Positions 36,139-45,574 of a DNA stretch of 64,000 bases are shown here, one piece after another. Every line of letters begins with the position of its first letter. Position 1 is the first letter of the stretch. Source of the DNA: Photobacterium sanguinicancri (lineage in GTDB: Bacteria > Pseudomonadota > Gammaproteobacteria > Enterobacterales > Vibrionaceae); NCBI RefSeq assembly GCF_024346675.1, contig NZ_AP024850.1, forward strand, positions 2,976,001-3,040,000, in the 5' to 3' direction. The notes beneath the pieces are model-generated. The model had not been told where the DNA came from. It worked only from the letters and a program-made list of their open reading frames with translations, and did no database searches. The position numbers and the translations under genes were made by a program.

Positions 36139-36312
36139 TCACCCAGTAAAGAACCGCTCAATAATCCATTGATACGAAACCCCACCAAGGTATACACCGA
36201 CAATCCCCATAACCCCAGGTAAAACAGGGGGGGCAGGGATAGGTAGTTTAATTGCTGAAAACAACACACCGACAATAAAACCAGCAAAGATAGATAATAA
36301 TACTTCACCCAT
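36139..36312 (-). CDS. XapX-domain small membrane protein
   Basis: A 57-residue protein between nupC and deoC. Its translation begins MGEVLLSIFAGFIVGVLFSA and continues with KLPIPAPPVLPGVMGIVGVYLG. It has two hydrophobic segments around the Pro-rich IPAPPVLPG motif, the hallmark of the XapX family, and a short basic tail. AAGAG sits about 11 bases before the ATG. XapX proteins are named for their link to nucleoside (xanthosine) operons, and the neighbours fit. No function is established. It overlaps a spurious longer frame, so short-gene filters would miss it. Confidence 0.85.
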   Translation of the reverse strand: MGEVLLSIFAGFIVGVLFSAIKLPIPAPPVLPGVMGIVGVYLGGVSYQWIIERFFTG

Positions 36313-36570
36313 AACAGCACTCTTCTTGCTGTGAAATTTAACTATGAGTGTAGACCCTATCTCGCCTTATCCGACCTTGTTCATGCAACTAATGTTAGCA
36401 AAGTGAATCGTGATAAAAGGGAGCGCAATCGATTTTATGGCTTTAATTTTAAGCCAGACTGTTGTTTTTACCAATTCTGTTGAAAGAATAAAAACCATTA
36501 AATTATTCATACAAAAATATACAAGAATATCGGTGAGCAAACAGCAGACGCTGTAAACCTCACAAAAGAT

Positions 36571-36605
36571 CTGAGATCTGAGATCTGGGGGCTGAGGGCT
36601 GGGCA
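36571..36605. repeat. Five degenerate CTG-heptads
   Basis: Five consecutive 7-base units: CTGAGAT, CTGAGAT, CTGGGGG, CTGAGGG, CTGGGCA. The purine-rich, direct-repeat nature suggests an expanding microsatellite-like element. It is untranslated. Confidence 0.7.
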
Positions 36606-36665
36606 GAACGGAACAGAAAGAGAGAATAACAATCGGGATTCAGGATAGGCGTCATAAGCAGATAC

Positions 36666-36696
36666 AAAAACGCCACAGCAAGGCTGTGGCGTTTTT
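36666..36696 (-). terminator. Terminator after nupC
   Basis: AAAAACGCCACAGC (36666-36679) and GCTGTGGCGTTTTT (36683-36696) form a perfect 14-bp stem with loop AAG, 21 bases past the nupC stop. Confidence 0.92.
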
Positions 36697-36716
36697 CAAT
36701 TCGACAAGGTGTCGTA

Positions 36717-37982
36717 TTACATTGCGTTGATAGTCACGAATAGACCAGCAATTGTTGCAGACATTAGGTTAGATAATGTACCTGCAGCTACAGCTTTCAT
36801 ACCGAAACGTGCAATTTCATGACGACGGCTTGGTGCAAGACCACCAAGACCACCTAGTAGGATTGCTACAGAAGATAAGTTAGCAAAACCACAAAGTGCG
36901 AATGAGATGATTGCTTTCGTTTTATCAGAAAGAACAACTTCAGCCGCTTCACCTAGGTAAGGGGCAAAGTTTAGGTAAGCAACGAATTCGTTTACTACCA
37001 GTTTCTGACCGATGAAAGAACCTGCGATGGTTGCTTCTTCCCATGGCACACCGATTAGGAATGCTAGAGGAGAGAATACGTAACCAAGGATTAGCTCTAG
37101 TGTTAGTTCAGGCATACCGAACCAACCACCGATGCCACCTAGCATGCCGTTGATTAGTGCAATCAAACCGATGAATGCTAGTAGCATTGCACCTACGTTA
37201 AGTGCTAGTTGCATACCAGAAGATGCGCCTGCCGCTGCTGCGTCAATCACGTTAGCTGGTTTGTCATCACCTTGTGCTTCATCGCCAGCTAGTTGCTCAA
37301 TTGGCTCTTCAGTTTCAGGTTTGATGATTTTAGCAAATAGTAGACCACCCGGTGCAGCCATGAAAGATGCTGCGATTAGGTATTCTAGTGGCACACCCAT
37401 TGATGCGTAGCCTGCTAGTACACCACCCGCTACAGATGCTAGACCACCACACATTACTGCAAACAGCTCAGATTGAGTCATTTTAGGTACGAACGGACGA
37501 ATCACCAATGGTGCTTCCGTTTGACCTACGAAGATGTTTGCTGTTGCAGACATAGATTCCGCACGAGATGTACCCAGTGCTTTCTGTAGACCACCGCCTA
37601 GTGCGTTGATAACAACCTGCATCACACCTAGGTAGTAAAGTACGCTGATCAATGCAGAGAAGAATACGATAACTGGTAGTACACGCAATGCGAATACGAA
37701 ACCGCCGCCACCGAATAATTCAAACATTTTGTCTGACGTTAAACCACCGAATAGGAAGTTGATACCGTCATTACCGTAACCAATTACATTCGCTACAGCT
37801 TGTGACATGCCATAAAGCACGTCACGACCAACAGGTACATACAGAACGAATGCACCTAACAAGAATTGAATGGCAAAAGCGCCACCAACAGTACGTAGAT
37901 TAATAGCTTTACGGTTGTCCGATAACAGTACTGCGATTGCTAGCAATACTACCATCCCAACCAGGCTCATAAACAGGCTCAT
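36717..37982 (-). CDS. nupC: Concentrative nucleoside transporter NupC
   Basis: Inner-membrane nucleoside symporter of the CNT family (sodium-coupled in V. cholerae, whose vcCNT structure is known; coupling here inferred). The 421 residues form about ten hydrophobic segments. Family motifs include [12 protein letters not shown] and [19 protein letters not shown]. It supplies nucleosides to the deo enzymes encoded downstream. Its promoter carries CRP-like sites and a PurR-like box. Terminator at 36666-36696. Confidence 0.96.
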   Translation of the reverse strand: MSLFMSLVGMVVLLAIAVLLSDNRKAINLRTVGGAFAIQFLLGAFVLYVPVGRDVLYGMSQAVANVIGYGNDGINFLFGGLTSDKMFELFGGGGFVFALRVLPVIVFFSALISVLYYLGVMQVVINALGGGLQKALGTSRAESMSATANIFVGQTEAPLVIRPFVPKMTQSELFAVMCGGLASVAGGVLAGYASMGVPLEYLIAASFMAAPGGLLFAKIIKPETEEPIEQLAGDEAQGDDKPANVIDAAAAGASSGMQLALNVGAMLLAFIGLIALINGMLGGIGGWFGMPELTLELILGYVFSPLAFLIGVPWEEATIAGSFIGQKLVVNEFVAYLNFAPYLGEAAEVVLSDKTKAIISFALCGFANLSSVAILLGGLGGLAPSRRHEIARFGMKAVAAGTLSNLMSATIAGLFVTINAM

Positions 37983-38046
37983 GGTTTATGGATCCTTTAG
38001 TTAAATTTGGCGTCTCGACAATTAGGCTCATAAATGAGTTCGGCGC

Positions 38047-38186
38047 ATTATACTTATGCTAGAGCCGATAAAGTAATGCCAACATCACACTTTATAAGGA
38101 AAGAATGTGAACGTTTAACGCAAAGCATGACACTGATCACACAAAAGAAAGCAAGCTACGCAATCGGTTGACGCAAACGTTTGTCT
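38047..38186 (-). promoter_or_regulatory. nupC control region: -10, two CRP-like sites, PurR/LacI-family-like box
   Basis: On the minus strand: a perfect -10 TATAAT at 38047-38052 with a poor -35. A CRP half-perfect site TGTGATGTTGGCATTA lies at 38074-38089, about -41. A better CRP-like site TGTGATCAGTGTCATG lies at 38126-38141, about -94. A 16-base palindrome ACGCAAACGTTTGTCT (plus strand, 38171-38186) matches the enteric PurR consensus at 14 of 16 positions. The two CRP sites are 52 bases apart, close to the 53-base CRP spacing of CytR-controlled promoters. Site identities are inference. Confidence 0.5.
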
Positions 38187-38199
38187 TTTGAGATCAAGC

Positions 38200-38997
38200 T
38201 CACAGTGGAATGGCGAAAAGTTCAGCAGTGGTTAAGCTCGTTTCCCTTGCTATTTCTCGTTCAGATTCCGTTCTGAGAGCGGCCAAGCATTGCAATATGA
38301 CGCATAAGCGTTCAGGACGATTAGGCTGTCCTTGAAAGCCTGCTACGGGCATATCTGGCGAATCGGTTTCTAACATTAAGGCTGCCAATGGCAACTTAGT
38401 CATTGTAGTGCGAGTTTTATGCGCTCGACTATAAGTAATGGTGCCACCAACCCCAATTCTGATACCTAGATCAAGTAGTTGCCTTGCCTGCTGATAGCTA
38501 CCACTAAAAGCATGGTACACACCGCCTTGTTTGGGTGGATTTTGTCTCAATAATTTCATCAGTTCAGGAAACGCTTTTCGGCAATGGAGTATCACAGGTA
38601 ACTGATGACGATTCGCTAATTCTAGCTGCCCTTCCAACCACCGTTGCTGTTGCTGACGTTGCCGCAACGGTTCGTTCATTGCATCTGCAACAGCAAAATC
38701 CAACCCACACTCGCCTATCGCGACACACTGGCGATTATCTTGCTGCAGCCCTAAAGCTAATTCGAGTTGCGCTAAAGCATCATCTGTATGCTCAGCACTA
38801 AAGAAAGGGTGTAAACCAAGTGCAAAGTAAATATCAGGAAACTGCGCTGCTAGCTGGGTGACTTGCAGCCAGTTACGTTGGCCTATTGCTGGCACCACCA
38901 GCTTCTCTACACCTTGCTGTTGAGCCAATGCAAGAAAATGAGCGGGATCTTGAGCGAAGGGTTCAAAATCAAAATGGCAGTGGCTATCTATCAGCAT
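38200..38997 (-). CDS. TatD-family metal-dependent hydrolase (YjjV-like)
   Basis: A 265-residue amidohydrolase-fold protein with the full TatD metal set: HCHFD (5-9 region), GECGLDF, LHCRKA, YHAFSGS and ETDSPDMP. It is closest to YjjV by motif spacing and by synteny in the yjj region. TatD proteins have nuclease or D-aminoacyl-tRNA deacylase-like activity in some members. The substrate of YjjV is unclear. It overlaps the upstream small gene by 7 bases, and nupC follows after 217 bases that hold the nupC promoter. Confidence 0.9.
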   Translation of the reverse strand: MLIDSHCHFDFEPFAQDPAHFLALAQQQGVEKLVVPAIGQRNWLQVTQLAAQFPDIYFALGLHPFFSAEHTDDALAQLELALGLQQDNRQCVAIGECGLDFAVADAMNEPLRQRQQQQRWLEGQLELANRHQLPVILHCRKAFPELMKLLRQNPPKQGGVYHAFSGSYQQARQLLDLGIRIGVGGTITYSRAHKTRTTMTKLPLAALMLETDSPDMPVAGFQGQPNRPERLCVILQCLAALRTESEREIARETSLTTAELFAIPL

Positions 38998-39206
38998 GGC
39001 GGGTTCTCCTTGTTACAAGAGGATGATGGTTTACCGCCATCACTATCACCATTATTACGATGATAAGTAGGGTGGCGTGGATCATCGTCGTCATAGCGTA
39101 CTGGTGCACAACTACGGCGATTTTCAGCAGTTAACCCCATCTGCTGACACCATTTGTCGTAATACGCGATACCACGGCTTACCATCGCTTTAATTCGTTG
39201 CCACAT
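38991..39206 (-). CDS. Small Cys-containing protein (possible DUF5363 type)
   Basis: A 71-residue hydrophilic protein starting MWQRIKAMVSRGIAYYDKWCQQMGL and containing ENRRSCAPVRYDDDDPRHP. This resembles a short family (DUF5363, from memory) that precedes TatD-type genes in related bacteria. The tail after about residue 50 is Asn/Ser/Asp rich and probably disordered. Its stop overlaps the TatD start by 7 bases, so translation is coupled. Function unknown. Confidence 0.7.
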   Translation of the reverse strand: MWQRIKAMVSRGIAYYDKWCQQMGLTAENRRSCAPVRYDDDDPRHPTYHRNNGDSDGGKPSSSCNKENPPC

Positions 39207-39251
39207 ATTTCCCCGCCAACCTTTATTGCTTCAGTTACTGGCTCAAATTAC

Positions 39252-41351
39252 TCACGGAGAATCTGGGGTTTTAGCCACCATCACCACCATGCTACGTCCT
39301 TTGACCAAAATACTATTTTGCGGATAACGCGGCGCATCATCAATAGCATAAATATCATGTGGGCTATCTGCTGCCGTATCTATCACTAAATGCCAGTCGC
39401 TTTGATCACAATCGGGAATCGTAAATTCAAGTGGATCCCAGTAAGCATTACACACCACATATAATTCATCGTTAGTCAGGGGGTGAATAACCGTTAAAGC
39501 CAATGAGTGTGAACGCTCGCCCCAATCAGGCTGCTGTGGCTCAACACCATGCCAGCATATTTCGACTGAATCGAGTACCGATGCCAATGAACGGTGCATG
39601 TTCCATTCCAGTGTCGGCTCTGAACTGCGCAGTTGGCTGAGCAAAGAAACGAAACGGTATAAGTCAGCATGCTGACCAACAAGATCCCAATCAAACCAAC
39701 TCAATTCGTTATTCTGACAGTAGGCATTATTGTTGCCTTGCTGGGTACGTCGAACTTCATCCCCCATGTTGATCATTGGCGTGCCTAACGACAAAAAAAG
39801 CGTCGCCAGCATATTTTTACATTGGCGATGACGCAGACTTTCGATTTCAGCTATTCCGGTTGGACCTTCAATACCATAATTACATGACACATTATGGTTA
39901 TCGCCGTCACGGTTTTCTTCCCCGTTGGCCCAGTTGTGTTTTTCGTTATAGCTTACCAAGTCATTCAAAGTGAAGCCGTCATGCGCACAAATGAAATTGA
40001 CTGAACGATGTGGTGAATGATGCTGACAACCGTAGATATCCGGTGATCCTAAAATACGTGATGCAAATACACCGACGCTATTACGGTCCCCTCGCCAAAA
40101 AGCCCGTACATCATCGCGGTATTTACCGTTCCATTCGTTCCATCTATCTCCAATAAAAGATCCCACTTGATACAGCCCTGCCGCATCCCACGCTTCAGCA
40201 ATAATTTTGGTACTGCTTAAAATGGGATCGGAATCGATCGACCATAATAAGGGCGGCTGGCGCATTGGGTTACCTTCACTGTCTCGGGCTAATACTGATG
40301 CCAAGTCAAAGCGGAATCCATCGACCTTCATTTCTGTGACCCAATAATGAAGCGCATCGATGATCATCCGACGCAACACACTATGATTCGCGTTACAAGT
40401 GTTACCACAACCACTGTAGTTGGCATATTCACCGGTTTCTTTATTGGTTAGGTAATACGCGCTATTTTGCAGTCCTTTAAAGCAAAACGTCGGGCCGTTC
40501 TCATCCCCTTCTGCGGTATGGTTAAACACCACATCTAAAATCACTTCGATCCCCGCTTTATGCAGTTCACGGACTAATAACTTAAATTCGTTAATTGCTA
40601 CGAGGGGATCATTAGTAACGCTGTAATCAGCATGTACGGCAAAAAAATTGATTGGGCTGTAGCCCCAGTAATTATCTCGCCCTTCAGGCGCATCTGAAGT
40701 ATCAAACTGCTGTACTGGCATCAGCTCGACAGCCGTCACGCCGAGGGATAATAAATACGGGATTTTTTCGATAATGCCAGCATAAGTGCCCCGTTTAGCC
40801 TGCTCTACGCCTGAATTCGGGTGCTGGGTGAAACCCGCTACGTGCATTTCATAGATCACGGTATCGGTTAACGAGTGGCGCGGTGATTGGCTTCCTTGCC
40901 AGTCAAATGTTTGGTGATCAACCACCACACTTTTCATGCAGGCATCCATGTTCGAACCTGCACCAATCGCACGACTTCGTTGGTAATTATCGCTAAAACA
41001 AATGGCATGGCTATAAGGGTCGATCAGCACTTTTTCTTTATCAAAGCGTAACCCTTGTGTCGGTTGCCACGGGCCATCAGCTTGAAAGGCATATAACTGT
41101 CCATGTGCAATATTGGCAATAAATACAAACCAATAATGGCCACGTTTATGAATAGACGGATCAAGATCGAAAGAAAGAAAAGGTTCGTTATCGTTACGGT
41201 GATGGAAAAGATGCAGTACCACTTGGGTGGCATCTTTGGAATATAAGCTAAAGTTCACCCCTTCTTCATCAACCGTCGCCCCAAGTGGATGCGCTTTACC
41301 AGGCCATGAATAGATGTCGGGCTGCTTTGCAATGCCCACGGCAAGGTCCAT
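39252..41351 (-). CDS. glgX: Glycogen debranching enzyme GlgX
   Basis: Isoamylase-type GH13 enzyme that cleaves alpha-1,6 branches of phosphorylase-limit glycogen. ATG 41351 is chosen because AGGGAGA lies just upstream (about 699 residues). The longer frame to 41435 reads through the prfC terminator. An N-terminal CBM48-like domain (WPGKAHPLGATVDEEGVNFSLYS) precedes the barrel. Catalytic regions seen: DVVFNHTAEG, VDGFRFDLASVL (nucleophile Asp), IIAEAWDAAG (acid Glu) and CAHDGFTLNDL. It is not accompanied by other glg genes here, so it is probably expressed alone. Confidence 0.92.
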   Translation of the reverse strand: MDLAVGIAKQPDIYSWPGKAHPLGATVDEEGVNFSLYSKDATQVVLHLFHHRNDNEPFLSFDLDPSIHKRGHYWFVFIANIAHGQLYAFQADGPWQPTQGLRFDKEKVLIDPYSHAICFSDNYQRSRAIGAGSNMDACMKSVVVDHQTFDWQGSQSPRHSLTDTVIYEMHVAGFTQHPNSGVEQAKRGTYAGIIEKIPYLLSLGVTAVELMPVQQFDTSDAPEGRDNYWGYSPINFFAVHADYSVTNDPLVAINEFKLLVRELHKAGIEVILDVVFNHTAEGDENGPTFCFKGLQNSAYYLTNKETGEYANYSGCGNTCNANHSVLRRMIIDALHYWVTEMKVDGFRFDLASVLARDSEGNPMRQPPLLWSIDSDPILSSTKIIAEAWDAAGLYQVGSFIGDRWNEWNGKYRDDVRAFWRGDRNSVGVFASRILGSPDIYGCQHHSPHRSVNFICAHDGFTLNDLVSYNEKHNWANGEENRDGDNHNVSCNYGIEGPTGIAEIESLRHRQCKNMLATLFLSLGTPMINMGDEVRRTQQGNNNAYCQNNELSWFDWDLVGQHADLYRFVSLLSQLRSSEPTLEWNMHRSLASVLDSVEICWHGVEPQQPDWGERSHSLALTVIHPLTNDELYVVCNAYWDPLEFTIPDCDQSDWHLVIDTAADSPHDIYAIDDAPRYPQNSILVKGRSMVVMVAKTPDSP

Positions 41352-41420
41352 GTTCGTCTCCCTGACTGTATGAACACAATGGAATATTGACCTAACTATA
41401 TACCCCTGTTTATCAGATAC

Positions 41421-41449
41421 AAAAAAAGCCGTCACATCAGTGACGGCTT
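41421..41449 (-). terminator. Terminator after prfC
   Basis: On the minus strand AAGCCGTCAC (41440-41449) and GTGACGGCTT (41426-41435) form a 10-bp stem with loop TGAT, followed by a T-run (A-run at 41421-41427 on the plus strand). Confidence 0.88.
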
Positions 41450-41480
41450 CGACAATTAACTCTCTTCACTCAACGCGCGA

Positions 41481-43061
41481 TTAGTGTTCGCGTGTTGCGC
41501 GGAAATCAACGTCTGGGAAACGCTCGCGAGCTAGGTTAAGGTTAACCATAGTCGGCGCGATGTAACTCAGGTTGTCACCACCATCTAGCGCAAGGTTTTG
41601 TTGGTTCTTACGTTTGAAGTCTTCCAACTTCTTCGCATCACCACATTCGACCCAACGTGCTGTTGCTACGTTAATACCTTCGTAAATGGCTTCTACGTTG
41701 TACTCTGCTTTCAAGCGAGCAACAACCACATCAAACTGAAGCACACCTACCGCACCAACGATCAGATCGTTATTTTGTAGCGGACGGAATACCTGTACCG
41801 CACCTTCTTCTGAAAGCTGAACTAAGCCTTTAAGCAATTGCTTTTGCTTCAGTGGATCTTTTAGGCGAATACGACGGAACAATTCAGGTGCGAAGTTAGG
41901 GATACCCGCAAACTTCAGGTTTTCACCTTGGGTAAAGGTATCACCAATTTGGATCGTACCGTGGTTGTGTAAACCAATAATATCACCTGCAAATGCTTGC
42001 TCTGCACGTGAACGGTCGCCCGCCATAAAGGTTACCGCATCCGAAATGCTGACATTTTTGCCAGAACGAACGTGGTTCATCTTCATGCCTTGGTTGTAAG
42101 TACCCGACACGATGCGCATGAAGGCGATACGGTCACGGTGCTTAGGATCCATGTTTGCTTGGATTTTAAAGACGAAACCAGAGAATTTCTCTTCCGTCGC
42201 TTCAACATCACGCTCATTCGCTTTACGCGTTTGCGGTGCTGGAGCCCACTTGGTTAGACCGTCTAGCATGTGGTCTACACCGAAGTTACCCAATGCAGTA
42301 CCGAAGTACACTGGCGTTAGCTCACCCGCTAAGAAAAGCTCTTGATCAAACTCAGGACACGCACCGATCACCAGCTCTAGTTCTTCACGTACACTCGCGG
42401 CTAAGTCTTCACCAACAGCGATATCAAGCTCAGGGTTGTCGAGACCTTTAATTGTGCGTACTTCTTGGATCTCATGGCCATGACCAGACGAGTACAAGAT
42501 AGTTTCATCACGGTGAATATGGTAAACACCTTTAAATTCTTTACCACAACCAATCGGCCATGAAATAGGAGCACAAGCCATACCAAGCTCGCTTTCTACT
42601 TCATCTAGCACTTCCATTGGGTCACGAACGTCACGGTCAAGTTTGTTCATAAAGGTAACGATTGGCGTATCACGCAGACGCGTAACTTCCATCAGTTTAC
42701 GGGTACGATCTTCGACACCTTTAGCTGCATCAATAACCATCAAACATGAGTCAACGGCTGTTAGCGTACGGTACGTATCTTCCGAGAAGTCTTCGTGTCC
42801 TGGAGTATCAAGTAGGTTCACTAGACAATCGTTGTACGGGAACTGCATCACCGACGTTGTTACCGAGATACCACGTTCTTTTTCCATTTCCATCCAGTCA
42901 GACTTAGCATGCTGGTTAGAACCACGGCCTTTAACGGTACCTGCTTTTTGGATCGCGTTTCCGAATAATAATACTTTTTCGGTAATGGTTGTTTTACCCG
43001 CATCGGGGTGAGAAATGATAGCAAACGTACGGCGTTTACCCACTTCTTGTAGAAAAGACAT
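41481..43061 (-). CDS. prfC: Peptide chain release factor 3
   Basis: GTPase that recycles RF1/RF2 from the terminating ribosome. ATG 43061 ([25 protein letters not shown]) aligns with E. coli RF3. The longer frame to 43106 is unlikely. About 526 residues. G motifs: SHPDAGKT (G1), [15 protein letters not shown] (G3), TFMNKLDRD (G4). Member of the holD-rimI-prfC neighbourhood seen in E. coli, here separated from rimI by 242 bases without another gene. Confidence 0.96.
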   Translation of the reverse strand: MSFLQEVGKRRTFAIISHPDAGKTTITEKVLLFGNAIQKAGTVKGRGSNQHAKSDWMEMEKERGISVTTSVMQFPYNDCLVNLLDTPGHEDFSEDTYRTLTAVDSCLMVIDAAKGVEDRTRKLMEVTRLRDTPIVTFMNKLDRDVRDPMEVLDEVESELGMACAPISWPIGCGKEFKGVYHIHRDETILYSSGHGHEIQEVRTIKGLDNPELDIAVGEDLAASVREELELVIGACPEFDQELFLAGELTPVYFGTALGNFGVDHMLDGLTKWAPAPQTRKANERDVEATEEKFSGFVFKIQANMDPKHRDRIAFMRIVSGTYNQGMKMNHVRSGKNVSISDAVTFMAGDRSRAEQAFAGDIIGLHNHGTIQIGDTFTQGENLKFAGIPNFAPELFRRIRLKDPLKQKQLLKGLVQLSEEGAVQVFRPLQNNDLIVGAVGVLQFDVVVARLKAEYNVEAIYEGINVATARWVECGDAKKLEDFKRKNQQNLALDGGDNLSYIAPTMVNLNLARERFPDVDFRATREH

Positions 43062-43303
43062 AAGCGTTGATAATCCTGTTAGAGATTTCAATAACCGATG
43101 AACCACCTAGGTCTAGCCCGATGATTCACCCGAGAATTAGAATTAAATGCCTGCACAGCAGGGAGTTATAATTAACAGATCGCAGTAATTACATCTCGAC
43201 CTCTTTGTGTGCAGAAAAGAAAAACGCGTATCGCGCAGAAAAGTGGCGGAATTATACGCAAAGTCGCCGCAAAGAAACAGCGCTAACCCTGAGTAAGATC
43301 CGA

Positions 43304-43750
43304 TTACATTACCATGTAGGTCATGATTAATGCGTCTTCGCGGCCATTCTCAGCTGGGTAGTACCCTTCACGACGGTTTATTTCATTAAAACCGAGTGCT
43401 TCATACAAGTGTGAAGCACGGGTATTGCTTGCACGAACTTCAAGCCAGATGTCTTCCGCACCCTGATCGCGCATCTGTGACATAAAGCCATCAAGCAAGG
43501 TTTTACCGTAACCTTTACCTTGTGCTTGCGGGTCAATCGCAATATTTAGCAAAGTGGCTTCACCTGCCACCAACTGACCGAAGCAATAACCCACCAGCGT
43601 ATTATCAACTAATAACGCAAAATTACAGGCACGCTTACTCGGTTCGGCACGAACCATAGATTCAGCCCAAGGAAACGCATGCGCAGCCTGCTCGATATGC
43701 CATACGGCATCAAGATGTTGTGTGTCTAACGGAACGATATTAATTGTCAT
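43304..43750 (-). CDS. rimI: Ribosomal protein S18-alanine N-acetyltransferase
   Basis: GNAT acetyltransferase of the N-terminal Ala of ribosomal protein S18. ATG 43750 gives a 148-residue protein matching RimI (MTINIVPLDTQHLDAVWHIEQ). The acetyl-CoA loop is QAQGKGYGKTLLD, with EVRASNTRASHLYEALGF in the C-terminal half. The start lies 11 bases inside holD, the same overlap logic as in E. coli holD-rimI. Confidence 0.95.
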   Translation of the reverse strand: MTINIVPLDTQHLDAVWHIEQAAHAFPWAESMVRAEPSKRACNFALLVDNTLVGYCFGQLVAGEATLLNIAIDPQAQGKGYGKTLLDGFMSQMRDQGAEDIWLEVRASNTRASHLYEALGFNEINRREGYYPAENGREDALIMTYMVM

Positions 43751-44141
43751 AAGAACAGATCTGCTGCCATAGGGCTTTTTTAGCTGCGGGATTAGTATGC
43801 ATGGTCGACAGTGCCGCCGACTGTAGTGCTTGTACCCCAACAGGGGCTGTCACAGTACAACCAGCGATCCAACACCATACCAATTGATGCTGACCAAGTT
43901 GCTCTAACGCACTTGGTGGCAACATTAATGCTTGTTCTGGCGTGAGCTTCATACTTTTCAGGATGCGACCAAACAGCCAAGCATCGTGTTCGGTAAGCGT
44001 CTCTTCAGTAATAAAAAGGAGTTTGCAATCATCAGGAAAATTGATAACCGGCACTTCAAGTGCAGGAAAACATTCTGGCTTACGGACCTGCCAATATGTC
44101 AGCCCCATTTCTTGCAACACCTGAATATCTCGTTGCTTCAT
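43740..44141 (-). CDS. holD: DNA polymerase III psi subunit
   Basis: Psi links the clamp loader to chi and SSB. The 133-residue protein starts at ATG 44141 with MKQRDIQVLQEMGLTYWQVRKPECF, matching the psi N-terminal segment that contacts the clamp loader. The central and C-terminal parts carry the chi-binding fold (KLLFITEETLTEHDAWLFGRILKSMKL, LWQQICSYDN). It overlaps rimI by 11 bases. Psi is poorly conserved, so assignment rests on synteny and these segments. Confidence 0.9.
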   Translation of the reverse strand: MKQRDIQVLQEMGLTYWQVRKPECFPALEVPVINFPDDCKLLFITEETLTEHDAWLFGRILKSMKLTPEQALMLPPSALEQLGQHQLVWCWIAGCTVTAPVGVQALQSAALSTMHTNPAAKKALWQQICSYDN

Positions 44142-44244
44142 GCCTACTCTACTCTTATCAGCTGCCATTAAGGGCGGCAATGCTACCAAATTCAACCAAG
44201 ACCACCAAGGTGGAATTCACAGCTATTTTAGTCTAGTGATAAAA

Positions 44245-44265
44245 CAAAACCACCCGCAGGTGGCT
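44245..44265 (-). terminator. Weak terminator after the YhbS-like gene
   Basis: On the minus strand GCCACC and GGTGGT (with one G-T wobble) around TGCG are followed by TTTGTTTTATC. The short stem makes it moderate. Confidence 0.5.
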
Positions 44266-44315
44266 TTGTCGATATTCGATAGTAAGGCACTTTCCCTTAC
44301 TGGATTGCGTCGGAA

Positions 44316-44819
44316 TTATAAGGCTGAAAACTCAGCACTGTATTCCACTGTACCTTGCTGGCCTGCCAATGTTTCAGGCAACAACTCAATCACCATGAAT
44401 GCCTCAACTGGTGCATCCCAACGGCAAGTTAATCCGTGATCAGCGGCTGTTGTAAAGCCAACACGTTGGTAGTAATTAGGGTCACCGAGTACCACGACAA
44501 CAGGGTAGCCCAGTTCAGCTAAAATATTTTTAGCTTCCGTCATGAGTGCAAGTCCAAGACCTTGGCGCTGATATTCAGTCGCTATCGTTAATGGTGCCAG
44601 CCCTTGCCAGCCATTATCTTGGCCGTCAACAGTGACAGGACTCAAACAAAGGTGTCCAACCACTTCACCGTCATCGTTACATGCGACTAGCGACAATGTA
44701 CGGTTACCATTCTCGCGTAAAGCCATCACAAGATTCGCTTCGGCGTCTGTCTCAAACGTTTTTTTCAATAAACGATCAACAGGAAGAATATCAACGGGCG
44801 CCTCGGTTCTAATGAGCAT
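44316..44819 (-). CDS. yhbS: GNAT N-acetyltransferase (YhbS family)
   Basis: A 167-residue acetyltransferase with the acetyl-CoA loop EYQRQGLGLALM and the family text GLAPLTIATEYQRQGLG and VVLGDPNYYQRVGF. The substrate is unknown. It overlaps ubiT by 11 bases, as yhbS and yhbT adjoin in E. coli, indicating one transcript with ubiT. The last residues (about 145 on) are non-conserved. Confidence 0.9.
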   Translation of the reverse strand: MLIRTEAPVDILPVDRLLKKTFETDAEANLVMALRENGNRTLSLVACNDDGEVVGHLCLSPVTVDGQDNGWQGLAPLTIATEYQRQGLGLALMTEAKNILAELGYPVVVVLGDPNYYQRVGFTTAADHGLTCRWDAPVEAFMVIELLPETLAGQQGTVEYSAEFSAL

Positions 44820-45330
44820 TCACAACCTCTTGCTCAGCCGCCGCATCTTTCATGCCTTGTTGGATGAAATCTGCCGACTGCTGCAGTAAATATGTTAAGG
44901 GTTTTGGTAGAGCGTCAAGATCGATGCTATCCATCAGATTCTTCACTTCCAGACCTAATTCAGTATCCCCTTCAATACGAAGACGACGCTGGAAGAATAA
45001 TGTATCTGGGTCTTCCTTACGAGCGGCAATTAGTACTAAATCGTTACATTCACCGCTAAAGCTCACATCTTCTTGTTCTACATGCTGAGACACAACCAGT
45101 TTCTCGTTTTGAAAACTGATGAACCACTGCAACTCTAAGTCACGTACTTCAACTTTTAACCAGCGATCTTCTAAAAACTCAAAGTCACCATCGTCCAATG
45201 CTTCTTTAAATACTAGAGATAATCCTTCTAGCATCATTTTTTGTTGTACTGCAAAAGGCATCACCTTAGCAGGAATGCGTAACAAAGCTGGGCCATGCTG
45301 AACCATGTGTTTACGAATTTGAGCAATCAC
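44809..45330 (-). CDS. ubiT: Oxygen-independent ubiquinone biosynthesis accessory protein UbiT (SCP2 domain)
   Basis: Lipid-carrier-type SCP2 protein needed, with UbiU and UbiV, for anaerobic ubiquinone hydroxylation. The GTG at 45330 is preferred. The resulting 173-residue protein (about the size of E. coli YhbT, 174) aligns from its first residues, and AGGAAA lies 10-15 bases upstream. The frame to 45444 adds 38 non-conserved residues. Conserved core: LEFLEDRWLKVEVRDLELQWFIS and KEDPDTLFFQRRLRIEGDTELGLEVKNLMDSI. It is co-transcribed with yhbS. An FNR-like box lies 89 bases upstream. Confidence 0.93.
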   Translation of the reverse strand: MIAQIRKHMVQHGPALLRIPAKVMPFAVQQKMMLEGLSLVFKEALDDGDFEFLEDRWLKVEVRDLELQWFISFQNEKLVVSQHVEQEDVSFSGECNDLVLIAARKEDPDTLFFQRRLRIEGDTELGLEVKNLMDSIDLDALPKPLTYLLQQSADFIQQGMKDAAAEQEVVNAH

Positions 45331-45418
45331 CGATGCGTTTCCTATTATGCTTACATGTTTATATGGGTAGGGAAAAGTTAACCTTCCCGAAAGTTGGTTA
45401 TCATTGTAAGCAGGCCGA

Positions 45419-45432
45419 TTGATAAATATCAT
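45419..45432 (-). promoter_or_regulatory. FNR-like box upstream of ubiT
   Basis: TTGATAAATATCAT matches the FNR consensus TTGAT-N4-ATCAA at 9 of 10 defined positions. It lies in the divergent region between ubiT and the GGDEF-EAL gene, 89 bases before the ubiT start. E. coli ubiUVT is FNR-controlled, which fits. No matching -10 was located at the ideal distance. Confidence 0.6.
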
Positions 45433-45574
45433 GCCTTGAGTCAAAAAAAAGGCTTCTACAAAGGGAAAGTTTAGCGCTCACTACCGCTCGTAGGTATACT
45501 GAGCCGTATTTTCACATGCGCATACTGCTTGTGGGATCCCAGTCAAATAACACAAAATAGGTGACGTCAGAACG

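Larger units (their letters stand above)
36313..36716. other. 404-base gap between nupC and the XapX gene
   Basis: It has the nupC terminator at its right end and a heptad repeat at 36571-36605. The rest is AT-rich with no ORF that looks conserved. It should also carry the promoter of the XapX gene. No clear -10/-35 pair was assigned. Confidence 0.5.
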
